Below are positions 1-7,308 of a stretch of 64,000 nucleotides of DNA, piece by piece. The number at the start of each line of letters is the position of its first letter. Positions within the stretch are counted from its first letter, which is position 1. The notes under the pieces were generated by a model that was not told the origin of the DNA, searched no databases, and was given only the letters and a program-made list of their open reading frames with translations. Position numbers and translations under genes: made by a program. This DNA comes from JAKOWB01 sp038363005 (GTDB lineage: Bacteria > Pseudomonadota > Alphaproteobacteria > Kiloniellales > JACOMY01). The stretch spans positions 1-64,000 of the forward strand of contig JBBQBI010000006.1 of NCBI GenBank assembly GCA_038363005.1, given 5' to 3'.

Positions 1-137
1 AGCGAGCCGATGACGCAGACGGTCAGCAGCAGGGCCAGCAGGGCGGACACCCGCGCAAGCTGGAAGCTCAGTTCCTCCAGGCCCCGCACCAGCAGGGAAC
101 GCCCGGGCAGCGGTCGCCGCTGTGGCGCCGCCAGCAT
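1..137 (-). CDS. TRAP transporter small permease (DctQ-like), N-terminal part
   Basis: The first 45 or so codons of a gene that runs off the left edge. From ATG at 137 the translation is a short basic N-terminus followed by a hydrophobic helix (LARVSALLALLLTVCVIGS), as in DctQ membrane subunits. GGAG sits 6 nt upstream of this ATG and sets the start; an in-frame TTG at about 209 is possible but has no better ribosome site. It follows a DctP-type binding protein gene on the same strand, the usual dctP-dctQ order, so a DctM gene probably lies outside the window. The assignment rests on context and one helix. Confidence 0.6.
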   Translation of the reverse strand, partial: MLAAPQRRPLPGRSLLVRGLEELSFQLARVSALLALLLTVCVIGS

Positions 138-234
138 TCCTGGCTCCGCGTCAGCGGCCGCCGCGGGCGAAGTGTCCGCGGCGGCCGTGACTAGGTCTTG
201 GTTCTGCAACCGACTCGTCCGAAACGCAGGCTCG

Positions 235-1239
235 TTACTTCACGGCTGCCAGCCAGCGGTCCATGAGGTCGGCACCGATCTTCGGGCGATACTCCTCGTA
301 GAGCGGCTGCATCTTCGACTGGAAGGCCGCGGGATTGGCGATCTCGTTGACCACCATGCCCTTGGCGGCAAGATCGGCGATGATCGCCTTTTCCTGCTCC
401 TGGGCGAAGGCACGCTGCTCGCTGCAGGCCTGGCGCGCCGCCGCCTTGACGATGCCCTGGTCCTCCGCGCTCAGCGAGTCGAAGAGCTTGCCGGACATCA
501 CGATCGGGGTGGCCGAGTAGATGTGGCGGGTGATCGACAGGTACTTGGTCACCTCGTTCATCTTGTTCGCCTGGATCGACCAGGTCGGGTTCTCCATGCC
601 GTCGATGGTGCCCTGCTGCAGCGCGGTGAAGACCTCGCCGAAGGGCATCGGCACGCCGGCGCCGCCCAGGTTGTTGAACATGCCGACGAACAGCGGGCTC
701 TCGATCACGCGGAACTTCAGGCCCGCCACATCCTCGGGCGTGTTGATGGCGCGCACGCGGTTGGCCATGTTGCGGAAGCCGGCCTCGCACCAGGCCAGGC
801 CGATGATCTTCTTGTCCTTGACCCGGTCAAAGAGCTCCTGCCCTAGCGGACCGTCGAGCGTCTTGTAGACGGTATCGGTGTCCTTATAGAGGAACGGCAG
901 GTCGTTGATCGTGTAGGCCGGATCGACGTTGCCGATGATCGAATTGGTAACCAGGCCGGAGTCGACCGTGCCGAGCTGCACGCCCTGCAGCATGTCCTTC
1001 TCGTCGCCCAGCTGGCGGTTGGGGAAGAACTTCACTTCGAAGTGGCCAGGCTTGGCCTTTTCCAGCGCGTCAGCGAAGTGGTGGGCGGCGTAGTTGTAGG
1101 CGTCGGTCTCCTTGTCAGTGGTGGCCCAGCCGAAACGGATGGTGACATCGGCCGCCGAGGCCGCGGTGATCGGCAGAACCGCCAGCGTGGCGCCGAGCGC
1201 CAGACCAGCCGCCTTCATCAGGGCAGTGCGATAGGACAT
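235..1239 (-). CDS. TRAP transporter solute-binding protein, DctP family
   Basis: Periplasmic substrate-binding subunit of a tripartite ATP-independent transporter, 334 aa. A signal peptide (basic start, hydrophobic core, cleavage near TAASAAD) precedes a DctP fold. The block around GLKFRVIESPLF carries the arginine that binds the substrate carboxylate in this family, and the TALQQGTIDGMENP block is also typical. GGAGGAG 6 nt upstream of ATG 1239 fixes the start; an upstream in-frame codon at 1254 would destroy the signal peptide. A GntR-type box lies at 1276-1285 in the promoter. The ligand is probably an organic or sugar acid; its identity cannot be read from sequence. Confidence 0.9.
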   Translation of the reverse strand: MSYRTALMKAAGLALGATLAVLPITAASAADVTIRFGWATTDKETDAYNYAAHHFADALEKAKPGHFEVKFFPNRQLGDEKDMLQGVQLGTVDSGLVTNSIIGNVDPAYTINDLPFLYKDTDTVYKTLDGPLGQELFDRVKDKKIIGLAWCEAGFRNMANRVRAINTPEDVAGLKFRVIESPLFVGMFNNLGGAGVPMPFGEVFTALQQGTIDGMENPTWSIQANKMNEVTKYLSITRHIYSATPIVMSGKLFDSLSAEDQGIVKAAARQACSEQRAFAQEQEKAIIADLAAKGMVVNEIANPAAFQSKMQPLYEEYRPKIGADLMDRWLAAVK

Positions 1240-1275
1240 TACGTCTCCTCCCAAGTGATGCTGCTTCTGCAGCTT

Positions 1276-1285
1276 TCGTATACAA
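1276..1285. promoter_or_regulatory. Putative GntR/FCD operator box 1
   Basis: TCGTATACAA, 9/10 to the palindrome TTGTATACAA, lies 37 nt upstream of the dctP start. The GTA-TAC core fits the known FadR/FCD subfamily operator pattern. The identical 10-mer recurs at 3784-3793, with close variants at 3632 and 6337, all at promoters near the GntR gene. Binding by that regulator is inferred. Confidence 0.55.
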
Positions 1286-1356
1286 TCCAGTAGTGACCCA
1301 GCGGGACAGGCCTGTCAATGGCAGCAGCGGCCAATCCCGGCATTTGCATGCAGGCG

Positions 1357-1743
1357 TCAGGGAGCGGCGGCCACGGCGTCGATTTCCACTACCCACTCGG
1401 GGCGCGCCAGCGCCGCCACCACCACCAGCGTGGAAGCAACCTCGACGCCTTGCAGCGTCTCGTCGCGCAGCGCGCGATAGTTGGCCACCTGGTCGACCGA
1501 GGTGACGTAGCAGCAGACCCGCACCAGGTGTTCCGGCGTCATGCGCGCGGCGGCTAGCAGCTTGACGATGTTGGCCCAGATCTGGCGGTGCTGGCCCAGC
1601 GGCGTGTCGGCCAGCTTGCCCTCTGCATCCAATCCGATCTGGCCGGAGATGTGCAGCCAGCGTAGGCCGGGCGCCGTCTCCACCGCCTGCGCGTGCTTGG
1701 AGGGTGGCTTGGGCACGCCGTCGGGGTTGTGCCAGGTGTGCAT
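1357..1743 (-). CDS. RidA family (YjgF/YER057c/UK114) protein
   Basis: A 128-aa single-domain protein of usual RidA length. The family hydrolyses reactive enamines/imines released by PLP enzymes or acts in catabolic clusters. Visible family features are the HISGQIGLDAEGK block, the QIWANIVKLLAAARMTPEHLVRV block and a C-terminal VEIDAVA strand with the conserved glutamate. The canonical substrate-binding Arg (usually in an RxxxR segment before the end) is not obvious, so this may be a non-RidA clade. ATG 1743 follows AGGAGG by 9 nt. It lies 47 nt after the DenD-like gene and probably shares its transcript. Confidence 0.85.
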   Translation of the reverse strand: MHTWHNPDGVPKPPSKHAQAVETAPGLRWLHISGQIGLDAEGKLADTPLGQHRQIWANIVKLLAAARMTPEHLVRVCCYVTSVDQVANYRALRDETLQGVEVASTLVVVAALARPEWVVEIDAVAAAP

Positions 1744-1790
1744 GGTCTTGGTCCTCCTGTAGCCGCGGGCGCGGGCGGGCGGCAGCGCAC

Positions 1791-2741
1791 CTAGTGCGGA
1801 TGGCCGAGGAAGTCCTCGATCACCGTGTCGAAATCGGGCTCCGGCCGGATGCCGGCGGCCAGTGCGCGGGCCGAGGTGAAGCCTTGCGGCATGGTGGCCA
1901 GCAGGCGCTGCAGCGCGGGGTCCGGGTGCCAGCTCACCAGCGCCCGCGCTTGCGGGCCGGCGCGCCGCGCCACGGCGTCCAGCATGTCGGCAAAGGTCAT
2001 GCCGACGGCCGGCAGGTTCAGGCTGCGCACTCTGCCCAGCGCCGCGTCCGGCAGCTCGAACAGGCGGATCAGGCCGCGCGCCACGGCGCCGACCGAGACC
2101 ACTGGCATGCAAGTGTCGGCGGCGAAGGGGCAGTTCACCGGTCGCCCGGCCAACGGCTCGCGCGCCACGGCGGAGATATGCTCGGACAGCGCCGGCGCGG
2201 CGCCCAGCGGGCGGATCAGCACCACCGGCAGGCGCAGGGCCCGGCCGTCGAGAAAGCCACGCCGGGTGAAGTCGTCGAGCAGCAGCTCGGCGATCGCCTT
2301 CTGCACCCCGTAGCTGTTCGCCGGGCGCTGCGGAAACTCATCCGGCACCACGTCGGGAAAGGGCTCGCCAAAGGTCGCCATGGAGCTGGCGAAGACCAGC
2401 CGCAGGCCAGCCTGGCGGCGGCAATCCTCCAGCAGGTCGAGCAGCCCGCGCAGGTTCATCGCCAGGCCCTGGTCGAAATCCTGCTCGGCCTGCGCCGTCA
2501 AGGTCGCCGCCAAATGGAACAGGCCATCGACCTTGCGGCCGAACACCGTGGCCCGCACCGCCGGGTCCAGCAGGTCGCCGGCCAGCTGGGTGACCCGCGG
2601 GTCGCTGGCCGGGCGCGCAAAGGCGCGATCGACCAGCACCAGCTCCTCGATCCGCCGGCCGTCCAGCGTCTCGGCGGACGCCAGTGCCGCGGCCAGCCGC
2701 TCGCCGATGAAGCCGGCGGCCCCCGTCACGACCACCCGCAT
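1791..2741 (-). CDS. NAD-dependent SDR dehydrogenase/epimerase, DenD-like
   Basis: Extended short-chain dehydrogenase, 316 aa. The N-terminal TGAAGFIG motif binds NAD(P), the Ser is in ASSMATFG, and the catalytic YxxxK is SYGVQK. The pattern around the active site and the following LLLDDFTRRGFLDGRALRLP segment resemble D-erythronate dehydrogenase (DenD), which oxidises tetronates; this is recognition by resemblance only. The gene starts 7 nt after the phytanoyl-CoA dioxygenase stop, so the two are co-transcribed. A sugar-acid substrate would fit the TRAP transporter downstream. Confidence 0.75.
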   Translation of the reverse strand: MRVVVTGAAGFIGERLAAALASAETLDGRRIEELVLVDRAFARPASDPRVTQLAGDLLDPAVRATVFGRKVDGLFHLAATLTAQAEQDFDQGLAMNLRGLLDLLEDCRRQAGLRLVFASSMATFGEPFPDVVPDEFPQRPANSYGVQKAIAELLLDDFTRRGFLDGRALRLPVVLIRPLGAAPALSEHISAVAREPLAGRPVNCPFAADTCMPVVSVGAVARGLIRLFELPDAALGRVRSLNLPAVGMTFADMLDAVARRAGPQARALVSWHPDPALQRLLATMPQGFTSARALAAGIRPEPDFDTVIEDFLGHPH

Positions 2742-2748
2742 GGGGCGG

Positions 2749-3552
2749 CTACTCGGCCGGCTCGAGGATCGATTCCTTGCTGCGGATCTGCAGCGGCACG
2801 TTCTTGCGGTTCGCCTTGTAGGAGGGGCGCGGATTGGCCACCGGCTGCATCACGTTGGAGACGGCATTGTAGACGAAGTAGAGCTGCCAGCGCGCGTGGG
2901 TCGACATGTTGTGACCCGAGCCGTGCACCGTGTCGGGATGGAACATGGCGACGGTGCCGGGCTCGCCGATCACCGGCACCGGCTCGCCCCGGCGCTTCAC
3001 CAGGTCGGTCATCTGCTCGCCGGTCAGCGTCCAGATGCCGACCGAGGTGGTCTTGCCGTCGAACGGCGCCTCGATGGTGCCGTCCTTGTGGCTGCCCGGC
3101 ACGAAGTAGAGGCAGCCGCCCAGCTCGGTGGCCCGGTCCAGCATCAGCATGGTGGTGACCAAGCGCGGCTGCCGCAGGCCGTCGTTGCGCCAGTAGCCGA
3201 AGTCCTGGTGCCACTGCCAGATCTCGCCGGTCATGGCCTCCTTCAGGTTGGCCTTGATGTGGAACAGGTAGGCCTCGTCCTGCAACACATCGCGCGCCGC
3301 CTGCAGCAGGCGGGTGGAGCGCGCCAGGCCCTCGGTCGCCGCGCAGCCGGTCGGGCCCTCGAGCTCGTGCATGCCATAGACCATGCGGGCGGAGCCGCCG
3401 CTCTTCTCGCGGATCACCCGGTCGTCGGTGACCTTGCAGGCGCGCGCCAGTCCCTGCTTCACCAGCGCCACCTCTTCCGGCGACACCAGGTTGGGCAGAA
3501 TCAGGAAGCCGTCGCGGTCGTAGGCTTCGATCTGCGCGGGCGTCAAATACAT
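2749..3552 (-). CDS. Phytanoyl-CoA dioxygenase (PhyH) family Fe(II)/2-oxoglutarate oxygenase
   Basis: Non-haem iron oxygenase of 267 aa. The iron triad is visible as WHQD (His115, Asp117) and TVHGSG (His210), with Arg221 suited to bind 2-oxoglutarate. The VPGSHKDG turn is typical of PhyH and of its relative ectoine hydroxylase EctD, but other EctD signatures are absent and no ectoine genes are near, so the substrate is open. GGGAGGA 7 nt before ATG 3552 supports the start. First gene of the leftward operon PhyH-DenD-RidA-DctPQ, with GntR-type boxes in its 276-nt divergent promoter region. Confidence 0.88.
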   Translation of the reverse strand: MYLTPAQIEAYDRDGFLILPNLVSPEEVALVKQGLARACKVTDDRVIREKSGGSARMVYGMHELEGPTGCAATEGLARSTRLLQAARDVLQDEAYLFHIKANLKEAMTGEIWQWHQDFGYWRNDGLRQPRLVTTMLMLDRATELGGCLYFVPGSHKDGTIEAPFDGKTTSVGIWTLTGEQMTDLVKRRGEPVPVIGEPGTVAMFHPDTVHGSGHNMSTHARWQLYFVYNAVSNVMQPVANPRPSYKANRKNVPLQIRSKESILEPAE

Positions 3553-3631
3553 GGTTTCATCCTCCCGGGATGTGGCCGCGCGGCGGCCTGGCCGGCTCTC
3601 TGGCGGAGCTGTCTGGGAGGGACGTTAAGGA

Positions 3632-3641
3632 TTGCATACAG
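3632..3641. promoter_or_regulatory. Putative GntR/FCD operator box 2
   Basis: TTGCATACAG, 8/10 to TTGTATACAA, lies 80 nt upstream of the phyH-like gene in the divergent region 3553-3828. It is the weakest of the four boxes. Confidence 0.4.
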
Positions 3642-3783
3642 TCGCTGTCAAGCGGGCAGCGGGAGCGTCCGCCGGGCAAGTCACGCCACGGCGCGCAAAC
3701 CCCCGCAGCAGGCACAGTTTTGCATCCTCCAGGGCTGCCCGCCGCCGCGGCCGGGACAAAACGTCTTCCGAGCTGCCGATTCG

Positions 3784-3793
3784 TCGTATACAA
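3784..3793. promoter_or_regulatory. Putative GntR/FCD operator box 3
   Basis: TCGTATACAA, identical to box 1, lies 36 nt upstream of the amidohydrolase ATG. Its placement at a promoter and exact repetition make chance less likely. Control by the GntR protein at 5514-6266 is inferred. Confidence 0.55.
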
Positions 3794-3828
3794 AGACCAG
3801 AAGAGGAAGACCTGGAGGACAACCGCCG

Positions 3829-4734
3829 ATGACGCCGACGCCCGCGGTCCCGCTGGCGCCCGCCGGTGCGCCGAGCTGCGCTGGCCCGGACCCCAGGCCG
3901 CAGCCTCCGCGCCAGGCGCTGCCGGCCAACGCCTGCGACTGCCACGCCCACGTCTTCGGGCCGGCGACGCGCTTCGCTTTTGCCGAGCGACGCAGCTATA
4001 CGCCACCGGACGCTCCGCTGGAGGCCTACCTCGCCCTGCTGGATGGCGTCAGGCTGCGGCGCGGCGTGCTGGTGCAGCCCAGCATCTATGGCGAGGACAA
4101 CAGCTGCCTGCTCGATGCCCTGGCACGGTCGGGCGGCCGCCTGCGCGGCATCGTGGTGGCCGACCCGCGGCACCTGAGCGACGCCACGGTGGACGACTGG
4201 ACCGCCAAGGGCGTGCGCGGCATCCGCATCAACATGGTGACACCCGCCGGCCTGCCGCTGGCGGCGATGGAGGCCATGGCGGCGCGCCTGGCGGAGATCG
4301 GCTGGCACCTCGACCTCATCACCGACAGCTGCGAGCGCCTGGTCGAGCTGGAGGCCCGCCTGGCCGCCCTGCCCTGCCCGCTGCTGATCGAGCAGCTGGG
4401 CCGCATCAAGGGCGGCCAGCCGGTCAGCACGCCGGGCTTCCAGGTGCTGCTGCGGCTGCTGGCCCAGCGCAAGACCTGGGTGAAGCTGTCGCACGCCTAT
4501 CACGTCTCCACCGCCGGCCCGCCCTATGCCGACACCACGCCGCTGGCACAGGCCTGCGTGGCCGCCGCCCCGGAGCAGGCGGTCTGGGGCTCCGACTGGC
4601 CACATCCCATGCTGCACGGCCCCATGCCGAACGACGGCGCCCTGCTCGACCTGCTGGCCGAGTGGGTGCCCGACGCGGCGCAACATCGCGCGGTGCTGGT
4701 CGACAACCCGGCCCGGCTCTACGGCTTTCCCTGA
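3829..4734 (+). CDS. Amidohydrolase family protein (2-pyrone-4,6-dicarboxylate lactonase-like)
   Basis: TIM-barrel metal-dependent hydrolase of 301 aa. The N-terminal HxH motif (CDCHAHVFGP, His39/His41) and the C-terminal catalytic Asp in WGSDWPHP match the LigI/PDC-lactonase branch, which opens lactones or hydrolyses carboxylated rings. About 30 Pro/Ala-rich residues precede the barrel. ATG 3829 follows GGAGG by about 9 nt. It is 13 nt upstream of the decarboxylase-like gene, forming a two-gene operon divergent from phyH. A lactonase role in the same pathway as the SMP-30 protein is plausible but unproven. Confidence 0.82.
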   Translation: MTPTPAVPLAPAGAPSCAGPDPRPQPPRQALPANACDCHAHVFGPATRFAFAERRSYTPPDAPLEAYLALLDGVRLRRGVLVQPSIYGEDNSCLLDALARSGGRLRGIVVADPRHLSDATVDDWTAKGVRGIRINMVTPAGLPLAAMEAMAARLAEIGWHLDLITDSCERLVELEARLAALPCPLLIEQLGRIKGGQPVSTPGFQVLLRLLAQRKTWVKLSHAYHVSTAGPPYADTTPLAQACVAAAPEQAVWGSDWPHPMLHGPMPNDGALLDLLAEWVPDAAQHRAVLVDNPARLYGFP

Positions 4735-4747
4735 GAGAGGATCCAGA

Positions 4748-5509
4748 ATGGTCGATACCTTCGGCTGGCGCGGCAAGTTCGGCGTCATCACCCCCTCCAC
4801 CAACACCATCGTGCAGCCGGACTACGACGAGCGGCGGCCGGCCGGCGTCACCAATCACGTCTCGCGCATGCACATCCCAGACGATCCGGTGAACAGCGAC
4901 GCCGATTTCAACGAGCTGATCCGCCGCATCGACGTCTCGCTGGAAGAGGCGCTGGACCGCGTGCTGACCTGCAAGCCGGACCACATCGTCCTCGGCATCT
5001 CGGCCGAGTCGATCTGGGGCGGCGGCCTGGCGCCGGCCGAGCAGATCGTGCGGCGCATCCGCGCCAAGGCCGGCCAGGCCATGCCGGTGACCCAGGCCGC
5101 CTATGCCTTCCCAGCGGCGCTGCAGGCACTGGGCATCGCGCCGGGCGCCACCATCGGCCTGGTCACGCCCTATTTCCCGGTCGCCGAGAAGCACCTGAAG
5201 GAGTACGTCGAGGCGGTCGGCTACAAGCTGGGCAAGTCGACCCATCTGTCCTGTCGCGGCCCGACCTTGATCGCCCACGTCGACGAGCCAACCCTGCGCG
5301 ACGCGGTGAAGCAGGTCGACGGTCCGGAGATCAAGGCGATCATCCAGTTCGGCGCCAACCTGGCGATGAGCCGTGTCGCGGTGGAAGCCGAGGCCTGGCT
5401 CGGCAAGCCGGTGCTGGCGGTCAATCCGACCACCTACTGGCACGCGCTGCGCAGCCACGGCATCGCCGACCGCCAGGCCGGCCAGGGCCGTCTGTTCTGG
5501 GAGTGCTGA
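4748..5509 (+). CDS. Arylmalonate decarboxylase/maleate isomerase-fold protein without catalytic Cys
   Basis: A 253-aa Asp/Glu racemase superfamily protein. The N-terminal GVITPSTNTIVQPDYDE block and the LGKPVLAVNPTTYWHALRSHGI block align with arylmalonate decarboxylase (AMDase) and maleate isomerase. At the position of AMDase Cys188 (usual motif SCGGL) this protein reads FGANL, and the first site reads LGISAES with no Cys, so neither catalytic cysteine is present. A racemase, isomerase or AMDase mechanism of the known type is therefore unlikely. Cotranscribed with the upstream amidohydrolase. The reaction is unknown. Confidence 0.8.
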   Translation: MVDTFGWRGKFGVITPSTNTIVQPDYDERRPAGVTNHVSRMHIPDDPVNSDADFNELIRRIDVSLEEALDRVLTCKPDHIVLGISAESIWGGGLAPAEQIVRRIRAKAGQAMPVTQAAYAFPAALQALGIAPGATIGLVTPYFPVAEKHLKEYVEAVGYKLGKSTHLSCRGPTLIAHVDEPTLRDAVKQVDGPEIKAIIQFGANLAMSRVAVEAEAWLGKPVLAVNPTTYWHALRSHGIADRQAGQGRLFWEC

Positions 5510-5513
5510 GGCG

Positions 5514-6266
5514 CTAGATCGCCGGGTTGGCCAGAGCCAGCGGTCGCTCGCCCTCGGGCTGCGCCCGGCTGGCGTCGAGCGATGCCACCGCCGGCGTCCA
5601 CTGCCGGCTGGTGCTGCGCCCAGCCTCGATATGCGCCGTCATCACGCTGCGTGCCCACTGCGGATTGCGCGCGCGCAGCGCCTGCACCAGCTCTCGGTGG
5701 TGCGCCATGGAGCGGGTCAGGTCGGCGCGCGAGAAGCGGCTGTACGAGCGGATCATGAAATTGAGGTCGCCAAGGTTCTCCGCCACCCGCTTGACGAAGA
5801 CGTTGCCAGCGGCGGCCAGCAGCGTCAGGTGGAAGTCCTTGTTGAGCCGCGCGATCTCCGTCAGGTCGGGAATATCGCGATCGGCGATGCGTTCCATGGC
5901 GTCGCTCAGCGCCGCCAGGCGGTCGATCGCCGCCGCGCTGGCGCGCTGCGCCGCCAGCTCCGCCGCCAGGCTCTCGACCACCACGCGGAACTGATAAACC
6001 TGATCGATCTCGTCGGCCGGCAACACCCGCACCACGGCGCCGACATAGCGGCGGAACTCCACCAGCCCCTCGGTCGCCAGACGCTGCAGCGCGCCGCGCA
6101 CCGGGGTGCGGCTGGCACCGACCTGCAGCGCCAGGGCCTCCTCGCGCAGCCGCTCGCCCGGCCCATAGGTGCCGTCGAGGATCTCGCGGCGCAGGTACTG
6201 GTAGGCGCGCTCCTCGGCACTCGGCGGCAGGCTGTCGTTCCCATTTGAACGCTTGGCTTTGACCAC
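5514..6266 (-). CDS. GntR family transcriptional regulator, FCD (FadR) subfamily
   Basis: DNA-binding repressor of 250 aa. Residues about 15-80 form a winged helix-turn-helix (REEALALQVGASRTPVRGALQRL). The rest is an all-helical FCD ligand domain with the metal-binding pattern LNKDFH ... HHRELVQALRARN ... HIEAG. The start is GTG 6266, preceded by AGAGAG at about 11 nt; the next start codons would cut the wing. It is convergent with the AMDase-like gene (4-nt gap). A box at 6337-6346 upstream suggests autoregulation, and the same box occurs at three neighbouring promoters. The effector is probably a carboxylate of the pathway. Confidence 0.92.
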   Translation of the reverse strand: MVKAKRSNGNDSLPPSAEERAYQYLRREILDGTYGPGERLREEALALQVGASRTPVRGALQRLATEGLVEFRRYVGAVVRVLPADEIDQVYQFRVVVESLAAELAAQRASAAAIDRLAALSDAMERIADRDIPDLTEIARLNKDFHLTLLAAAGNVFVKRVAENLGDLNFMIRSYSRFSRADLTRSMAHHRELVQALRARNPQWARSVMTAHIEAGRSTSRQWTPAVASLDASRAQPEGERPLALANPAI

Positions 6267-6336
6267 GACCCGCTCGACTCTCTGTCTGATTGCAGAAGTC
6301 GGGAGTCTAGACGAGCGCCGGACCCGGCACCAGTTG

Positions 6337-6346
6337 TTGTATCCAA
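6337..6346. promoter_or_regulatory. Putative GntR/FCD operator box 4 (autoregulatory)
   Basis: TTGTATCCAA, 9/10 to the palindrome, lies 70 nt upstream of the GntR start in the 91-nt gap after the CitE-like gene. The location is typical of autorepression. Confidence 0.5.
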
Positions 6347-6357
6347 TGCACCCCGAA

Positions 6358-7308
6358 TCAGCCGCGCCAAGGCTGGAAGGCGGCCTCCGCCGGCAGCCCG
6401 GCGACCAGGCCGGGATCGCGGCGCAGCGCCTCGTCCAGCACCGCTTGCGCCTGCGGCAGCATGGCGTAGTCCACCATCCGGTCGCGGAAGCGCACGGCGC
6501 CCAGACCCTGTGCCTCGCCAGCCGCCATGGCCTGGATCAGGCCGACCGCCTCTGCCAACTCCTCGGCGCTGGGGGTGAAGACCGCGTTGGCGACGGCGAC
6601 GTGCGACGGGTGGATCAGTGCCAGCGTGGTGTAGCCGAAGCGCCGCGCCCGCTCGCCCAGGCGCCGAACCAGCGCCAGGTCGTCAAGCGCCGTGCCGGTG
6701 ATGGCGCAGACCGCCAGTTCTCGCCCGGCGGCGCGCGTCTCCAGCACCAGGCGAGAGGCCTGGAAGGCCTGCTCGTCGCCCTCCACGCTGGGCAGGATGT
6801 TGAGCGCGCGGGCGATGTCACCCACGATCGGGCCGCTGAGCGCGCCGAAGAGGCCTTGGCAGCGTGGCGAGAGCTGCAGCAGGTCATGGCCGTCGCGGAT
6901 GCCGGACGCCGTCTCCAGCAGCAGAATCAGGCGGGTGGCGCCGCGCGGCAGGCCGGCCCGCCCCTCGTGCCAGCTCAGGCGGTCGCAGAGCTCCAGGATC
7001 TCCGCCCGGGTGCCGACCTTGGGCACCACCAGCGCATGCAGCGGTGCGCAGACCACGCTCTCCAGGTCGTCGAAGCCGCCTTCGGCCAGGCCGTTGATGC
7101 GCACCAGCGGCAGGATGCCCACCGCCGACAGCTGGGCGATCTGCCCGCCGACCAGCGTGCGGCAGCGCGGCTTCTCGGCCGGCGGCACCGAGTCCTCAAG
7201 GTCGAGGATCACGCCGTCGGGCTGGAAGCGCGCCGCCTTGGCGATCCAGCTTTCCTGCAGCACCGGGATGAACAACAGGCTGCGCGGCAGCGGTGGCGGG
7301 CGGGTCAT
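6358..7308 (-). CDS. HpcH/HpaI aldolase / citrate lyase beta-subunit (CitE-like) family protein
   Basis: A 316-aa CitE-like TIM barrel that cleaves or condenses acyl-CoA thioesters such as malyl- or citramalyl-CoA. Visible active-site blocks are GVILDLEDSVPPAEK (metal-binding Asp/Glu), LVRINGL (Arg) and LLLETASG (Glu). Its ATG overlaps the acyl-CoA ligase stop by 4 nt, so ligase and lyase are translationally coupled. This suggests activation of an acid to its CoA ester followed by C-C cleavage. The substrate is not determined; bacterial stand-alone CitE homologues vary. Confidence 0.85.
   Translation of the reverse strand: MTRPPPLPRSLLFIPVLQESWIAKAARFQPDGVILDLEDSVPPAEKPRCRTLVGGQIAQLSAVGILPLVRINGLAEGGFDDLESVVCAPLHALVVPKVGTRAEILELCDRLSWHEGRAGLPRGATRLILLLETASGIRDGHDLLQLSPRCQGLFGALSGPIVGDIARALNILPSVEGDEQAFQASRLVLETRAAGRELAVCAITGTALDDLALVRRLGERARRFGYTTLALIHPSHVAVANAVFTPSAEELAEAVGLIQAMAAGEAQGLGAVRFRDRMVDYAMLPQAQAVLDEALRRDPGLVAGLPAEAAFQPWRG

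Noticed and set aside
10..846. Long open frame on the plus strand over the DctP gene
   Set aside because: Arg/Ala/Gly-rich translation without motifs, antisense to a well-supported TRAP binding protein; typical high-GC shadow.
2749..3552. Ectoine hydroxylase (EctD)
   Set aside because: Shares the WHxD and PGSHK turn but other EctD signatures and ectABC genes are missing.
2380..3800. Plus-strand frame joined in front of the amidohydrolase
   Set aside because: The leading part is antisense to the PhyH gene and lacks any domain; ATG 3829 with GGAGG gives a normal amidohydrolase.
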